Below, piece by piece: positions 18,921-27,205 of a DNA stretch of 41,904 nt. The stretch is from an uncultured Actinomycetes bacterium. GTDB taxonomy: Bacteria > Actinomycetota > Actinomycetes > Nanopelagicales > Nanopelagicaceae. The notes under the pieces are model-generated. The model did no database searches. It saw only the letters and a program-made list of their open reading frames with translations, and was not told the DNA's origin. The DNA is taken from the NCBI GenBank assembly GCA_903834515.1, contig CAILJM010000024.1, forward strand, positions 1 to 41,904, given 5' to 3'. The position numbers and the translations under genes are program-made. The stretch's first letter is position 1. Each line of letters begins with the position of its first letter.

Positions 18921-20009
18921 TCATAAAGATTTCACACTTCCGGATTTCACCGCGAAAAATTTTCCAGTGAGTTCTGGTGGTAAATCTGATTGCACCGCAA
19001 CAGTGATAAAGGTCTGCTCTGCGCTATTTGCCAGTGCAATTAATCTGTGTCGTCGCTCCTCATCTAACTCTGAGAAGACATCATCTAGAATCAATATTGG
19101 TTTTAACCCATCATCTTGGAGAAGTTGATAGCTCGCTAATTTTAAAGAGAGCGCTATGGACCAAGACTCACCATGTGAGGCATATCCTTTAACAAAATGA
19201 TCCCCAAGCATTAATAAAAGATCGTCTCGATGAGGGCCAACAAGAGTTAGTCCCCTGTCGATCTCTTGATTTCGTACCTCTGAAAATTTATGGATCATTC
19301 TCTCGGTGTTTTCATGGGGGATTGTTGAGGCGCTTTCAATGCTTGATTTATATGTAATAAAGGCGCTCTTCTCTGGCGAGATCTCTTTATACACACCTGT
19401 GAAGATTGGTGTTAATTCATTAAGTGTGGTGATTCTTGCCGCAACAATTTCCCCGCCATAACTCGCCATTTGTTGGTCCCACGACTCTAGTGAAGAGAGG
19501 TTTGACCGAGATTTAAGGAGTGAGTTTCTCTGACGGAGCGCTCGTTCATAATCTGAAATCACACCCGCCATACGAGGGGAGCGCAATATGAGAAGTTGAT
19601 CTATAAATCTTCGCCGTTCTGATGGGTCACCCCGTACTAGATCCAAATCTTCCGGTGAAAAATAAATTGCTTGCAAAATTCCGTACAGTTCTTTCTGGCT
19701 CCGAACTGGGTTTTGGTTAACTCTCGCCCGGTTCGCCTTCTCGGCGTTAATCTCAAGCTCGACCAGTATTTCGCGTTCACCATTATCTACTTTGCCTCGA
19801 ACATAAGCAGAAGAGCTACCTAACTGAACTAAGGGTTGGTCACTACTTGTTCGGTGAGATGAGAGAAAAGCAAGATAAAGGATTGCTTCAACGATATTTG
19901 TCTTACCTTCACCGTTTCTACCAATAAAGATTGAGATCCCTTTTTCTAAAGGGAGTTCAAGCTCGGTATACGAGCGATAGTTTTTCAGCGAGAGGTGTGA
20001 AAGGTGCAT
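18921..20009 (-). CDS. recF: Recombination protein RecF
   Basis: RecF is an SMC-like ATPase that helps load RecA at single-stranded gaps together with RecO and RecR. The 362 residues start MHLSHLSLKNYRSY, with Walker A GRNGEGKT at residues 30-37. The ABC-type signature region is near GPHRDDLLL, and Walker B with D-loop reads ILILDDVFSELDEERR. It is 15 bp downstream of dnaN. Length and order are standard. Confidence 0.96.
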   Translation of the reverse strand: MHLSHLSLKNYRSYTELELPLEKGISIFIGRNGEGKTNIVEAILYLAFLSSHRTSSDQPLVQLGSSSAYVRGKVDNGEREILVELEINAEKANRARVNQNPVRSQKELYGILQAIYFSPEDLDLVRGDPSERRRFIDQLLILRSPRMAGVISDYERALRQRNSLLKSRSNLSSLESWDQQMASYGGEIVAARITTLNELTPIFTGVYKEISPEKSAFITYKSSIESASTIPHENTERMIHKFSEVRNQEIDRGLTLVGPHRDDLLLMLGDHFVKGYASHGESWSIALSLKLASYQLLQDDGLKPILILDDVFSELDEERRHRLIALANSAEQTFITVAVQSDLPPELTGKFFAVKSGSVKSL

Positions 20010-20024
20010 TCTTTTAAGAGCTTT

Positions 20025-21155
20025 TTAAGAGCTGTAACGCATTGGCATCAGAAGGTATTTATATGACTCCTCTTTCGCGCCATTAGCTTCCTGTTTTCCA
20101 ACCAGCACTGCTGGTTTTGAAGCTCCAGTGAAATCAATTTCTACAAAAGGTGTGCCTAAAACTTGTAAACCATCTGTGAGGTATTGAGGGTTAAAAGCGA
20201 TCGCGATTGGTTCTCCTGAGTATTCAATCTCTAACTCTTCTGTTGCTTGTGCATCTTCACCGGCGCCCGCTTCGAGGCGGAGGATTCCATTCCCGAAATC
20301 AAGACGTAGTGGAACGGTTTTATCGGTAACGAGAGCTACACGTCGAACCGAATCTAAGAAATCAGAGACGTTAATTGTTGCTTGTGCGACAGATTCTGAT
20401 GGGAGTAAATGTCTAAAAGGAGGGAATGTTCCATCCAGGGTTCTGGAGGTCATTGTTTTTAATTCAGAGATAAAACCAACTAGACGTTCATTGGATGATG
20501 TTGGTGAGAGAGCTAGTGTCACTTGTGAGTGTGTTGCTGTCAATGATTTTGCGGCATCAGAGAGTGTGCGTGCACGCAGGAGTGTTGTGGCTTCAAGTTC
20601 AGAATCTTTGGATTGCCAAGAGAGTTCACGTACAGCGAGACGATATCTATCGGTTGCGGCAAGTGTGATCTGGTTTTTATTGATTTCAATATGAACACCA
20701 GTGAGTGTTGGCAATGAATCATCTTTTCCTGCTGCGATAGCAACCTGGTTCACAGCGGTTGCGAAGATATCACTCGCTATTAAACCTGCTGCATCTGGAA
20801 CATCTGGAAGGTTTGGATACTCCAAAGTTGAAAGGGTTGGGAGTGTAAATTTCGCCGCGCCCGCTGTAACAAGAACTCGAGTACCTTCTAAAAGAAATGT
20901 GATTGGTTTGGCAGGAAGGGATCGTGAAATTTCGGCAAGTAACCGCCCTGGTACAAGAACTTTTCCTTTACTTGCGATATCTGCTTTCAAGATCGCTTTG
21001 GTTGATGTTTCAAGATCAGATCCGGTGAGTGTTATTGAGGTATCAACATCAATCATGATCCCAAGGAGTTCAGGTTTGATAGGTCGGGTTGAGAGGCTGC
21101 GAGCGACCCAGTTGACGGCATCGACCAACTCTTCTCTTTCAACTACGAACTTCAT
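20025..21155 (-). CDS. dnaN: DNA polymerase III beta subunit (sliding clamp)
   Basis: The clamp dimer tethers polymerase III to DNA and binds many replication and repair factors. The 376-residue protein starts MKFVVEREELVDAVNWVARSL and ends in the family tail YKYLLMPMRYSS, including the conserved M-P-M-R. Three tandem clamp folds fit the length. An AGGGGA ribosome-binding sequence lies close to the ATG. A 388-bp spacer with DnaA boxes separates it from dnaA. Confidence 0.97.
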   Translation of the reverse strand: MKFVVEREELVDAVNWVARSLSTRPIKPELLGIMIDVDTSITLTGSDLETSTKAILKADIASKGKVLVPGRLLAEISRSLPAKPITFLLEGTRVLVTAGAAKFTLPTLSTLEYPNLPDVPDAAGLIASDIFATAVNQVAIAAGKDDSLPTLTGVHIEINKNQITLAATDRYRLAVRELSWQSKDSELEATTLLRARTLSDAAKSLTATHSQVTLALSPTSSNERLVGFISELKTMTSRTLDGTFPPFRHLLPSESVAQATINVSDFLDSVRRVALVTDKTVPLRLDFGNGILRLEAGAGEDAQATEELEIEYSGEPIAIAFNPQYLTDGLQVLGTPFVEIDFTGASKPAVLVGKQEANGAKEESYKYLLMPMRYSS

Positions 21156-21230
21156 TGTCTTCCCCTACTCACTTAGTCTCACGGCGTGCCTTCTGGTTCT
21201 AACTATTTGCCCAACGATTTACTTAACTGC

Positions 21231-21254
21231 TTACTCAATTGCTTACTCAATTGC
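21231..21254. repeat. 12-bp tandem repeat in the candidate origin
   Basis: TTACTCAATTGC occurs twice head-to-tail (21231-21242, 21243-21254), preceded by a degenerate third copy at 21221-21230 and followed by a partial one. It lies about 75 bp upstream of the dnaN start and could be part of a duplex-unwinding element or a regulator site. Confidence 0.85.
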
Positions 21255-21481
21255 TATTGAGAGCCTTTCATAGGTTCTCTTTATCCTCAATCTAGATCTC
21301 TTTAATATAGGTATTCGTAATAACCAGAAGCTTTTTCTGTGGAAAAAACCTAAAACCGCAGGTGGTAAAGGTATTTATCCCGTTTTAAAGCTGTGGGCAG
21401 TGGTGTGGATTCTTATTAAGAACCCCCGCCAAACCCATTCTTCTTTCATACGAGAACCTTTAAACCCCAAAAAAGAGGCCT

Positions 21482-21526
21482 TTATCCACAGTTATCCACA
21501 AGTTACCCCCAGAAACCTGTGGGTAA
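21482..21526. promoter_or_regulatory. DnaA box cluster
   Basis: Two consensus TTATCCACA boxes are separated by a single base and face one way. A TTACCCACA box on the opposite strand follows 17 bp later. The cluster begins 18 bp beyond the dnaA stop codon. Confidence 0.85.
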
Positions 21527-21543
21527 CCCTTGAACAGTCATAT

Positions 21544-22971
21544 TTAGTTTTTAGTCTGTTGTTTGATTCGGTTGGTGAGCTCGGTGACCTGGTTATAGAT
21601 CGACCGGCGCTCAGCCATTAACTGCCGGATCTTTCGATCAGCATGCATAACGGTCGTATGGTCACGACCACCAAAACTCTGCCCAATCTTAGGCAGGCTC
21701 AACTCGGTGAGTTCGCGACAGAGGTACATGGCAATCTGCCGAGCGTTTACTAATACCCGGCTTCGATTACTTCCACAAAGGTCATCGATCGAGAGACTGA
21801 AATAGGTAGCGGTCTGCGCCATGATAGTTCCGGCGGTAATTTCAGGACCGGCTTGGTCGGGGATGAGATCCTTCAAAACAATTTCAGCCAAACCAAGGTC
21901 AACAGGTTGGCGGTTAAGGGAAGCGAAGGCAGTAACTCGAATAAGAGCACCTTCAAGCTCACGGATATTTGAAGAGATTTTAGAAGCAATATATTCCAAA
22001 ACCTCATCAGGAGCATTCAATTTATCCTGGGCAGCTTTTTTACGAAGGATCGCAATTCGAGTCTCTAACTCCGGGGGTTGAATATCTGTAATTAATCCCC
22101 ATTCAAAACGAGAACGAAGCCGATCTTCCAAAGTTGTTAATTGTTTTGGTGGACGGTCGCTCGAGATCACAATCTGTTTATTTGCGTTATATAAAGTATT
22201 GAAAGTATGGAAGAACTCTTCTTGAGTTGCCTCTTTATTCTCTAAGAATTGAATATCATCAACAAGTAAAATATCAAGATCACGATAACGCTGTTTAAAA
22301 ACCGCTGATTTATCATCACGAATTGAGTTAATAAAGTCATTAGTAAACTCTTCGGAGGAGACATACCGAACTCGCACTGAGCCATATAACTCTTTCGCAT
22401 AAGCACCAATAGCGTGCAGTAAGTGTGTTTTACCTAAACCAGACTCACCATAAATAAAGAGCGGGTTATATGCCTTTGCTGGTGCTTCGGCGACGGCAAC
22501 TGCAGCGGCGTGAGCAAAACGATTAGACGCACCAATAACAAAGGTTTCAAAAATGTATCGAGGGTTGAGTTGGCTATTATGAATTGCTTCATTGGAGCTC
22601 TTTGAATCTGATCCACGGCCCGTCCCTTGACGATGGGTTTCAATAACAGGAAAAGTTAGATCAGCTTCAACACTCTCTGTAGAAGGAATTTCAAGGAGTT
22701 CATTTACTTGAACAGCAATAGAAATATTTTGATTAAATTTTAAGGAAAGTATTTCGTTGAGCGCCGACTTGATCTTTACCTCAAGATAATCTTTTGTAAA
22801 TTGGTTAGGGGCTTCTAAGAGAAACGAGGCACCGTTCTCGCGCTGGAGTAATCCAAGGGCTTGAGTCGTGTTGAGAAATCCACGGTTTTGAGGGGATTGA
22901 GCACTGAGCTCCTCAATGACAAGACCCCAGACAGCGGTCACATCAAGAGAACTGTTCTCCACTAAAGCCAT
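21544..22971 (-). CDS. dnaA: Chromosomal replication initiator DnaA
   Basis: DnaA binds DnaA boxes, melts the origin and recruits the helicase. From the ATG at 22969-22971 it has 475 residues; TTGAGGAAATTC just before this ATG supplies the ribosome-binding site. A TTG four codons earlier is possible but would place the Shine-Dalgarno inside the gene. Walker A is GESGLGKT, Walker [14 protein letters not shown], and the DNA-binding signature [20 protein letters not shown] is near the C-terminus. The variable domain II linker is short, shorter than in Streptomyces. Box-bearing spacers lie on both sides. Confidence 0.97.
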   Translation of the reverse strand: MALVENSSLDVTAVWGLVIEELSAQSPQNRGFLNTTQALGLLQRENGASFLLEAPNQFTKDYLEVKIKSALNEILSLKFNQNISIAVQVNELLEIPSTESVEADLTFPVIETHRQGTGRGSDSKSSNEAIHNSQLNPRYIFETFVIGASNRFAHAAAVAVAEAPAKAYNPLFIYGESGLGKTHLLHAIGAYAKELYGSVRVRYVSSEEFTNDFINSIRDDKSAVFKQRYRDLDILLVDDIQFLENKEATQEEFFHTFNTLYNANKQIVISSDRPPKQLTTLEDRLRSRFEWGLITDIQPPELETRIAILRKKAAQDKLNAPDEVLEYIASKISSNIRELEGALIRVTAFASLNRQPVDLGLAEIVLKDLIPDQAGPEITAGTIMAQTATYFSLSIDDLCGSNRSRVLVNARQIAMYLCRELTELSLPKIGQSFGGRDHTTVMHADRKIRQLMAERRSIYNQVTELTNRIKQQTKN

Positions 22972-23354
22972 GAATTTCCTCAATCTGGTCCATATTGGAC
23001 TTCTTAGCTACGCCACGTCGAGCCACATATAACCCGTTTTGGGCCGAGCTATGAAGTTGGGGTTTTCCCCATAGATATCCACAGCCTGTGGTCTAAACCC
23101 GAGGTTGAGACTCTTTTTTGAGCCCCACCCTGTGGATAGAGGGAGAAAGTATGTCCCCAGGAGGAAAAAAGCAAGCGGTTATCCACAAAATCTCATCAAA
23201 AACTAGGTGATTTGAGCGATCTAGGTGAAAAAAGGGGGTTCGGGTTTGACCCTTATCAACAGCTCTCTGTACCCTGCTCCTCTACCCCGCTGTGGCCCGG
23301 TCCAGAGCACCCAGAAGTATCAACCCGCTCAACCGGAGAAAATAGGAGTTCATC
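22972..23354. other. dnaA-rpmH spacer with DnaA boxes
   Basis: No gene is seen in this 383-bp stretch. It contains a perfect TTATCCACA (23179-23187) and one-mismatch boxes ATATCCACA (23075-23083) and CTATCCACA (reverse of 23131-23139). A pair of 8-bp direct repeats CTAGGTGA (23203-23210, 23221-23228) lies just upstream of the rpmH promoter. Several A-tracts (23164, 23187, 23198, 23228) are roughly helix-phased. It must carry the dnaA promoter, perhaps self-repressed by DnaA, and may be a second half of the origin. Confidence 0.7.
23246..23275 (+). promoter_or_regulatory. rpmH operon promoter
   Basis: TTGACC (23246-23251) and TACCCT (23270-23275) are separated by 18 bp and fit the actinobacterial TTGACn/TAnnnT pattern. 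The start site would be about 70 bp before rpmH. The CTAGGTGA direct repeats end 17 bp upstream of the -35 box. Confidence 0.6.
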
Positions 23355-23492
23355 ATGACAAAGCGCACCTTCCAGCCAAATAACCGTAAGCGCGCCAAGA
23401 AGCATGGCTTCCGCGCTCGCATGGCAACTCGTGGTGGACGCGCAGTCCTCTCATCACGACGTGCCAAGGGCCGCACTCGTATCTCCGCTTAA
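23355..23492 (+). CDS. rpmH: Ribosomal protein bL34
   Basis: This 45-residue basic protein of the large ribosomal subunit reads [19 protein letters not shown] and onward, ending in GRTRISA. The family signature K-R-T-F/Y-Q-P-N-x-R-K-R-x-K-x-H-G-F is complete. It is preceded by AATAGGAG as ribosome-binding site. It starts the rightward rpmH-rnpA-yidD-yidC series. Confidence 0.98.
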   Translation: MTKRTFQPNNRKRAKKHGFRARMATRGGRAVLSSRRAKGRTRISA

Positions 23493-23513
23493 ATCTTTCG
23501 ACTCCAAACTCTC

Positions 23514-23864
23514 GTGCTACCAGCACTCAATCGGCTCCGCTCAAGTAAAGATTTTGCTCGTGTGACTAAAACTGGTTACAGAGCAAGTACGGCATCACTC
23601 GTCATATATCTCAAGGATGATCTTGCAACACAGAGCGAACCACAAATTGGTTTTATCGTCTCCAAGGCAGTTGGCGGGTCAGTCGCCCGTCACCGAATAG
23701 CTCGCCAACTTCGCCACGCAATCAAAAATCACCTCACTATTATCCCCCCATATTCACAAGTGGTGGTTCGTGTCATTAAAGATGCTCTTGATAAACCCGA
23801 TTACTCAAGCGAATTGCTCCAAGGTTTTAAGAAGATCTCACAACGGATGGGAGTGAAGAAGTGA
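23514..23864 (+). CDS. rnpA: Ribonuclease P protein component
   Basis: This protein subunit assists the catalytic RNA in trimming tRNA 5' leaders. The 116-residue basic protein opens LPALNRLRSSKDFARVTKTG and has the RNA-binding motif VARHRIARQLRHA, in which actinobacteria carry RHR instead of the RNR of E. coli. The start is GTG (23514). Its stop overlaps the yidD start, so translation is coupled. Confidence 0.95.
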   Translation: MLPALNRLRSSKDFARVTKTGYRASTASLVIYLKDDLATQSEPQIGFIVSKAVGGSVARHRIARQLRHAIKNHLTIIPPYSQVVVRVIKDALDKPDYSSELLQGFKKISQRMGVKK

Positions 23865-24109
23865 AGTACCTCTTCATTGCCTTGATCCGCGGTTACCAGA
23901 AATTTATCTCACCATTTTTCGCCCCAAAATGTAAGTACTACCCATCGTGTTCGCAATACTCCATCGATGCAATCCGTGCTTACGGTTCGATCCGCGGGAT
24001 TCTTATGACGGCTTGGCGTCTCATTCGATGTAACCCTTTTTCACACGGCGGCGTCGATTACGCCACAAAAGAGCTTTCTACCAACCATAAAGTAAAGGCG
24101 AGTGCATAA
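23861..24109 (+). CDS. yidD: YidD membrane protein insertion factor
   Basis: This small protein of 82 residues has the family signature GYQKFISPFFAPKCKYYPSC followed by SQYSIDAI and RCNPFSHGGVD, with the conserved cysteines. It starts with GTG overlapping the rnpA stop. Its stop overlaps the yidC ATG by one base. It is thought to assist YidC-dependent insertion. Confidence 0.95.
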   Translation: MKYLFIALIRGYQKFISPFFAPKCKYYPSCSQYSIDAIRAYGSIRGILMTAWRLIRCNPFSHGGVDYATKELSTNHKVKASA

Positions 24110-25038
24110 TGTCAACAATCCTCAACCCTATATATTTCGCTGTTTCTTGGGTGATTGTCACACTTCATAATCTTCTTGGGTACATCGTTGGTAAGGATTC
24201 ACACGAGTCCCTAAAGTGGTCACTAGCCATCATTGGGCTTGTGGTACTTATTCGAATTATTTTAATTCCACTCTTTGTTAAACAGATCAAATCACAACGC
24301 GCTCTCACCGCTCTTCAACCTAAGATGAAAGAGATTCAAAAGCGCTATAAAGATGATCGACAAAAGCAATCTGAAGAGATGATGAAGCTCTATAAAGAGC
24401 ATAAGACAAATCCACTCTCTTCATGTTTCCCAATCCTTGCCCAGGCACCAATCTTCTTCTCGCTCTTCACGGTATTAAATGGAATTGCACATAACCACCC
24501 ACATGGTGTCTTTAAAGGTGGAGATGGATTAGGGACAGCTGCTTTTATCTCAGCACAGAAAGCAAAATTCTTTGGAGCTAGCCTCTCTGATACTTTCTTA
24601 AATACCCACATCACATCTACAAAACTTGTGACTGTTGCACTCATTGTCTTTATGTCAGCAACAACTTTCACCACACAACGACAATTAATGGTGAAGGGCA
24701 TGCCGAAAACTGAAGGCAGCAATGACATGATGGCCCAGCAACAAAAAATCATGTTATATGTCTTCCCGGTTATCTTTGCAGTCTCCGGTGTGAACTTCCC
24801 TGTTGGTGTTTTGATTTATTGGGGAACAACCAACCTTTGGACCTTTGGTCAGCAGTACTACGTGATTAAGCGAAACCCAACACCAGGGTCACCGGCATAT
24901 ATTGAACTCATGGAGAAGCGCGCGAAGAAGGGTCTACCAGAAGCGACGCAACCAGAGAGCGGAACAACTCTTGAGGCGCCACAACCACCCGCCTCAAATC
25001 AACGCCAACAACCAAAGAAGCGCAAACCAAAGAAATAG
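24109..25038 (+). CDS. yidC: Membrane protein insertase YidC
   Basis: YidC inserts and folds membrane proteins, alone or with Sec. The 309-residue protein has the Gram-positive/actinobacterial layout: a first helix, a hydrophobic segment with the conserved positive Arg (LVVLIRIILIPLF), a charged cytoplasmic hairpin (QPKMKEIQKRYKDDRQKQ), and later helices. The C-terminal tail is basic and proline/glutamine-rich (QQPKKRKPKK), typical for ribosome contact. The 112-bp spacer after its stop contains the phased A-tracts. Confidence 0.95.
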   Translation: MSTILNPIYFAVSWVIVTLHNLLGYIVGKDSHESLKWSLAIIGLVVLIRIILIPLFVKQIKSQRALTALQPKMKEIQKRYKDDRQKQSEEMMKLYKEHKTNPLSSCFPILAQAPIFFSLFTVLNGIAHNHPHGVFKGGDGLGTAAFISAQKAKFFGASLSDTFLNTHITSTKLVTVALIVFMSATTFTTQRQLMVKGMPKTEGSNDMMAQQQKIMLYVFPVIFAVSGVNFPVGVLIYWGTTNLWTFGQQYYVIKRNPTPGSPAYIELMEKRAKKGLPEATQPESGTTLEAPQPPASNQRQQPKKRKPKK

Positions 25039-25041
25039 TAC

Positions 25042-25104
25042 AAAATAGATCAAATCGCCTTAAATTACTCCAAAACACTATAAATCATACTAAAAAGCAT
25101 TAAT
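25042..25104. other. Exactly 10-bp-phased A-tract array (predicted curved DNA)
   Basis: Runs of A begin at 25042, 25052, 25062, 25072, 25082 and 25092, with lengths 4, 3, 3, 4, 3 and 5, and a shorter AA follows at 25102. Each unit has the form (C/T)AAA(A/T) plus about five variable bases. A-tracts repeated once per helical turn add up to strong planar curvature. The array starts 4 bp after the yidC stop and ends just upstream of a -10-like TATAAG at 25110. It lies outside coding sequence. Confidence 0.85.
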
Positions 25105-25109
25105 TATCG

Positions 25110-25128
25110 TATAAGCGGAGAATCCGCT
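25110..25128 (+). promoter_or_regulatory. Putative jag promoter -10 and start-site hairpin
   Basis: TATAAG (25110-25115) is one base from the -10 consensus; the matching -35 is poor. AGCGGA-GAA-TCCGCT (25114-25128) is a perfect 6-bp hairpin overlapping the expected start site. A ribosome-binding GAGAGAGG follows before the jag ATG. Curved DNA directly upstream could compensate for the weak -35 box. Confidence 0.45.
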
Positions 25129-25150
25129 CGAGAGTTGAGAGAGGTTAAAG

Positions 25151-25660
25151 ATGAGCGAAGATAGCCAGAGTGAGGCAGTAGTAGAGAGCCCCAAGAAGAG
25201 CCAGATCGAACGCCTTGAAGAAGAGGGCGATGTTGCTGCCGACTACCTAGAGGCGCTCCTCGATATCACCGATCTAGATGGGGATATTGATATTGATGTC
25301 GAGAATGGCCGCGCAGCTCTCGCTATTGCAGGCGGCAAATTAGGCCACCTTGTTGGCAATAACGGAGAGGTCTTGGATGCCCTTCAAGAGCTCACTCGTT
25401 TAGCTGTACAGACAAGCCTGGGTGATCGATCCCGCCTCATGCTCGATATAGATAACTTCCGCTCTGATAAGAAGGAAGAGTTGGCAAAACTTGCCCACGA
25501 GACCGCTGAAGAAGTGAAATCAACCGGCACCGCTGTGAAGTTGAAGCCAATGAACGCCTTTGAGCGCAAAGTTATCCACGACACCATTCAAGAGATTGGT
25601 CTCACCAGCGAATCTGAGGGCGAAGAGCCACATCGTTGTGTTGTTGTACTTCCTGAGTAA
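25151..25660 (+). CDS. jag: Jag/KhpB-type RNA-binding protein (KH-R3H)
   Basis: This cytoplasmic RNA-binding protein of 169 residues has a disordered acidic N-terminus, a KH domain (GGKLGHLVGNNGEVLDALQ, residues about 56-75) and a C-terminal R3H domain with the motif ERKVIH. Relatives (KhpB, SpoIIIJ-associated Jag, Rv3920c) bind small RNAs and affect cell division and envelope synthesis. It follows yidC, as in most actinobacteria. The N-terminal Jag domain found in Firmicutes is absent. It is followed by rsmG after 18 bp. Confidence 0.92.
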   Translation: MSEDSQSEAVVESPKKSQIERLEEEGDVAADYLEALLDITDLDGDIDIDVENGRAALAIAGGKLGHLVGNNGEVLDALQELTRLAVQTSLGDRSRLMLDIDNFRSDKKEELAKLAHETAEEVKSTGTAVKLKPMNAFERKVIHDTIQEIGLTSESEGEEPHRCVVVLPE

Positions 25661-25678
25661 CCGGAGCTAATCCGCCTT

Positions 25679-26281
25679 ATGGCTGTTTCACGTGAAACAT
25701 TGCTCACTGAGTACTTTTCAGAGCGGAGCGAGCAGACTCAGCGCTATGCTGAACTTCTTGCTACCTGGGGGATTGAACGGGGATTAATTGGCCCCCGCGA
25801 GGCTGAGCGGATATGGGATCGCCATATTGCCAATTGCCTGCCGGTCACAACCTTAATTCCAGAAGGTGTCACAGTTGCTGATATCGGCTCTGGCGCTGGC
25901 TTACCTGGAATTGTGATCGCCCTAGCCCGTCCAGATCTACGTGTAACCCTTATTGAACCCCTCCAGCGACGGGTCGACTTTCTTCATGAAGTGATAGAAG
26001 AGCTTGCTCTACCCATCTCAGTCATTCGAGGCAAGGCTGAATCAGTAAAGAGCGCATTCTCGATAGTCACCGCCCGAGCAGTGAAGCCATTTCCAGTGCT
26101 CTTGCCGATGGTATGGCCACTCATCGCCTCAAAAGGGGCCCTCTTGGCGATAAAAGGGGAGTCGGCTCAAAGCGAGATCGATGAGACGAAAGAGAAGGCG
26201 AACACCATAACAACCCTTCATATCCTCAACGTGGGAGAGTTGGAGAGTTCGCGGATTATTGAGGTCCGAAAGACTGTGTAG
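25679..26281 (+). CDS. rsmG: 16S rRNA (guanine-N7) methyltransferase RsmG
   Basis: RsmG (GidB) methylates G527 of 16S rRNA using SAM; loss gives low-level streptomycin resistance. The 200 residues contain the SAM-binding VADIGSGAGLPGIVIA near residue 63 and the downstream LIEPLQRRVDFLHEV segment. The first codons, MAVSRET, are dictated by a perfect parS site. It is placed before parA as usual. Confidence 0.95.
   Translation: MAVSRETLLTEYFSERSEQTQRYAELLATWGIERGLIGPREAERIWDRHIANCLPVTTLIPEGVTVADIGSGAGLPGIVIALARPDLRVTLIEPLQRRVDFLHEVIEELALPISVIRGKAESVKSAFSIVTARAVKPFPVLLPMVWPLIASKGALLAIKGESAQSEIDETKEKANTITTLHILNVGELESSRIIEVRKTV
25684..25699. promoter_or_regulatory. parS centromere site 1 (perfect), inside rsmG
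   Basis: TGTTTCACGTGAAACA is the exact 16-bp consensus palindrome bound by ParB. It overlaps codons 2-7 of rsmG and encodes Val-Ser-Arg-Glu-Thr. Confidence 0.97.
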
Positions 26282-26308
26282 ATTCTCCCTGTGAACAACG
26301 GGAGCGAT

Positions 26309-27205
26309 ATGAGTGTTTCACGTGAAACCGAGAAGCCAGTCATCGGGGTACGGCGCCTTAAAGAGCCAATGCCACAACCGATCACAACACGACTATTTAC
26401 AGTAGCGAATCAAAAAGGTGGGGTTGGAAAGACAACCTCTGCGGTAAATATCGCCGCCGCCCTCGCTATGGGGGGCCTTAAAGTCCTTGTTATTGATCTC
26501 GATCCACAAGGAAATGCTTGCACCGCCCTCGGTGTAGACCGCGAGGGTGAGGGAATGTACGAGGTCTTTGTAGATGAGCGCCCCCTCTCTTCAATCATTC
26601 AAAAAGTGGCGGGTTTTCCTCATTTGGAGTGTGCCCCAGCGAACCAAGAGTTAGCCGGAGCTGAAATCTCTATGGTCAACATGGTGGCTCGAGAGTCCAT
26701 CCTCAAACTCGCTCTCAATGATCTACTCAAAGAGCGCGAACTTTCAGGTGACCGCCTGGATTACATCATTATCGATTGCCCACCAAGCCTTGGCCTACTC
26801 ACAGTAAATGCACTCACAGCAGCAGAGGAAGTTCTTGTCCCTATTCAATGCGAGTATTACTCACTCGAGGGAATCTCATTACTTGTCTCAACTCTTTCGA
26901 AGATTCAACGTGCTCTTAATCCAAAGGTGCATATTTCAACAATTCTGCTCACCATGTTTGATTCCAGAACACGATTGGCAAATGATGTCGCAAATGATGT
27001 TCGCGCACATTTCCCACGAGAGTTGATTGACATTCCAATTCCTCGCGCGGTGCGCATAAGCGAAGCGCCATCATTTCGCCAAACTGTTATGACATACGAC
27101 GCCTCTTCACCCGGGGCAGTTGCTTACATGCAAGTTGCCCGCGAGATAGCACTTCGTGGAACTTCTGTAACACCATCAGTTGAATCAGGAGCAATCACTG
27201 CATGA
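26309..27205 (+). CDS. parA: Chromosome partitioning ATPase ParA
   Basis: ParA (Soj) is a deviant Walker ATPase that moves ParB-parS complexes apart. From the ATG at 26309 it has 298 residues; GGGAG lies 4 bp before this start. A GTG at 26291 is in frame but lacks a ribosome-binding site. The ATPase motif NQKGGVGKTTS is at residues 34-44, followed by DLDPQGNACTALG and DCPPSLGLLTVNAL. The N-terminal VSRET is encoded by a second parS site. It overlaps parB by 4 bp (ATGA). Confidence 0.95.
   Translation: MSVSRETEKPVIGVRRLKEPMPQPITTRLFTVANQKGGVGKTTSAVNIAAALAMGGLKVLVIDLDPQGNACTALGVDREGEGMYEVFVDERPLSSIIQKVAGFPHLECAPANQELAGAEISMVNMVARESILKLALNDLLKERELSGDRLDYIIIDCPPSLGLLTVNALTAAEEVLVPIQCEYYSLEGISLLVSTLSKIQRALNPKVHISTILLTMFDSRTRLANDVANDVRAHFPRELIDIPIPRAVRISEAPSFRQTVMTYDASSPGAVAYMQVAREIALRGTSVTPSVESGAITA
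26314..26329. promoter_or_regulatory. parS centromere site 2 (15/16), inside parA
   Basis: TGTTTCACGTGAAACC matches the parS consensus at 15 of 16 positions. It lies in the first codons of parA, 630 bp from the first site, again in the frame that reads Val-Ser-Arg-Glu-Thr. Confidence 0.94.

Larger units (their letters stand above)
21156..21543. other. Candidate oriC, dnaA-dnaN spacer
   Basis: This 388-bp stretch holds no gene. It contains two perfect DnaA boxes TTATCCACA (21482-21490, 21492-21500) and an inverted one-mismatch box TGTGGGTAA (21518-21526). A TTTTCCACA-like box (reverse of 21338-21346) lies inside the palindrome TTTTTC-TGTG-GAAAAA (21332-21347). AT-rich DNA lies around 21290-21325 and a 12-bp tandem repeat near dnaN. 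The dnaA-dnaN spacer is the origin in Streptomyces and Mycobacterium. Gene strand polarity also flips within about 2 kb. Confidence 0.75.

Noticed and set aside
26291-26308. GTG start for parA six codons upstream
   Set aside because: It has no ribosome-binding site, whereas GGGAG precedes the ATG at 26309.
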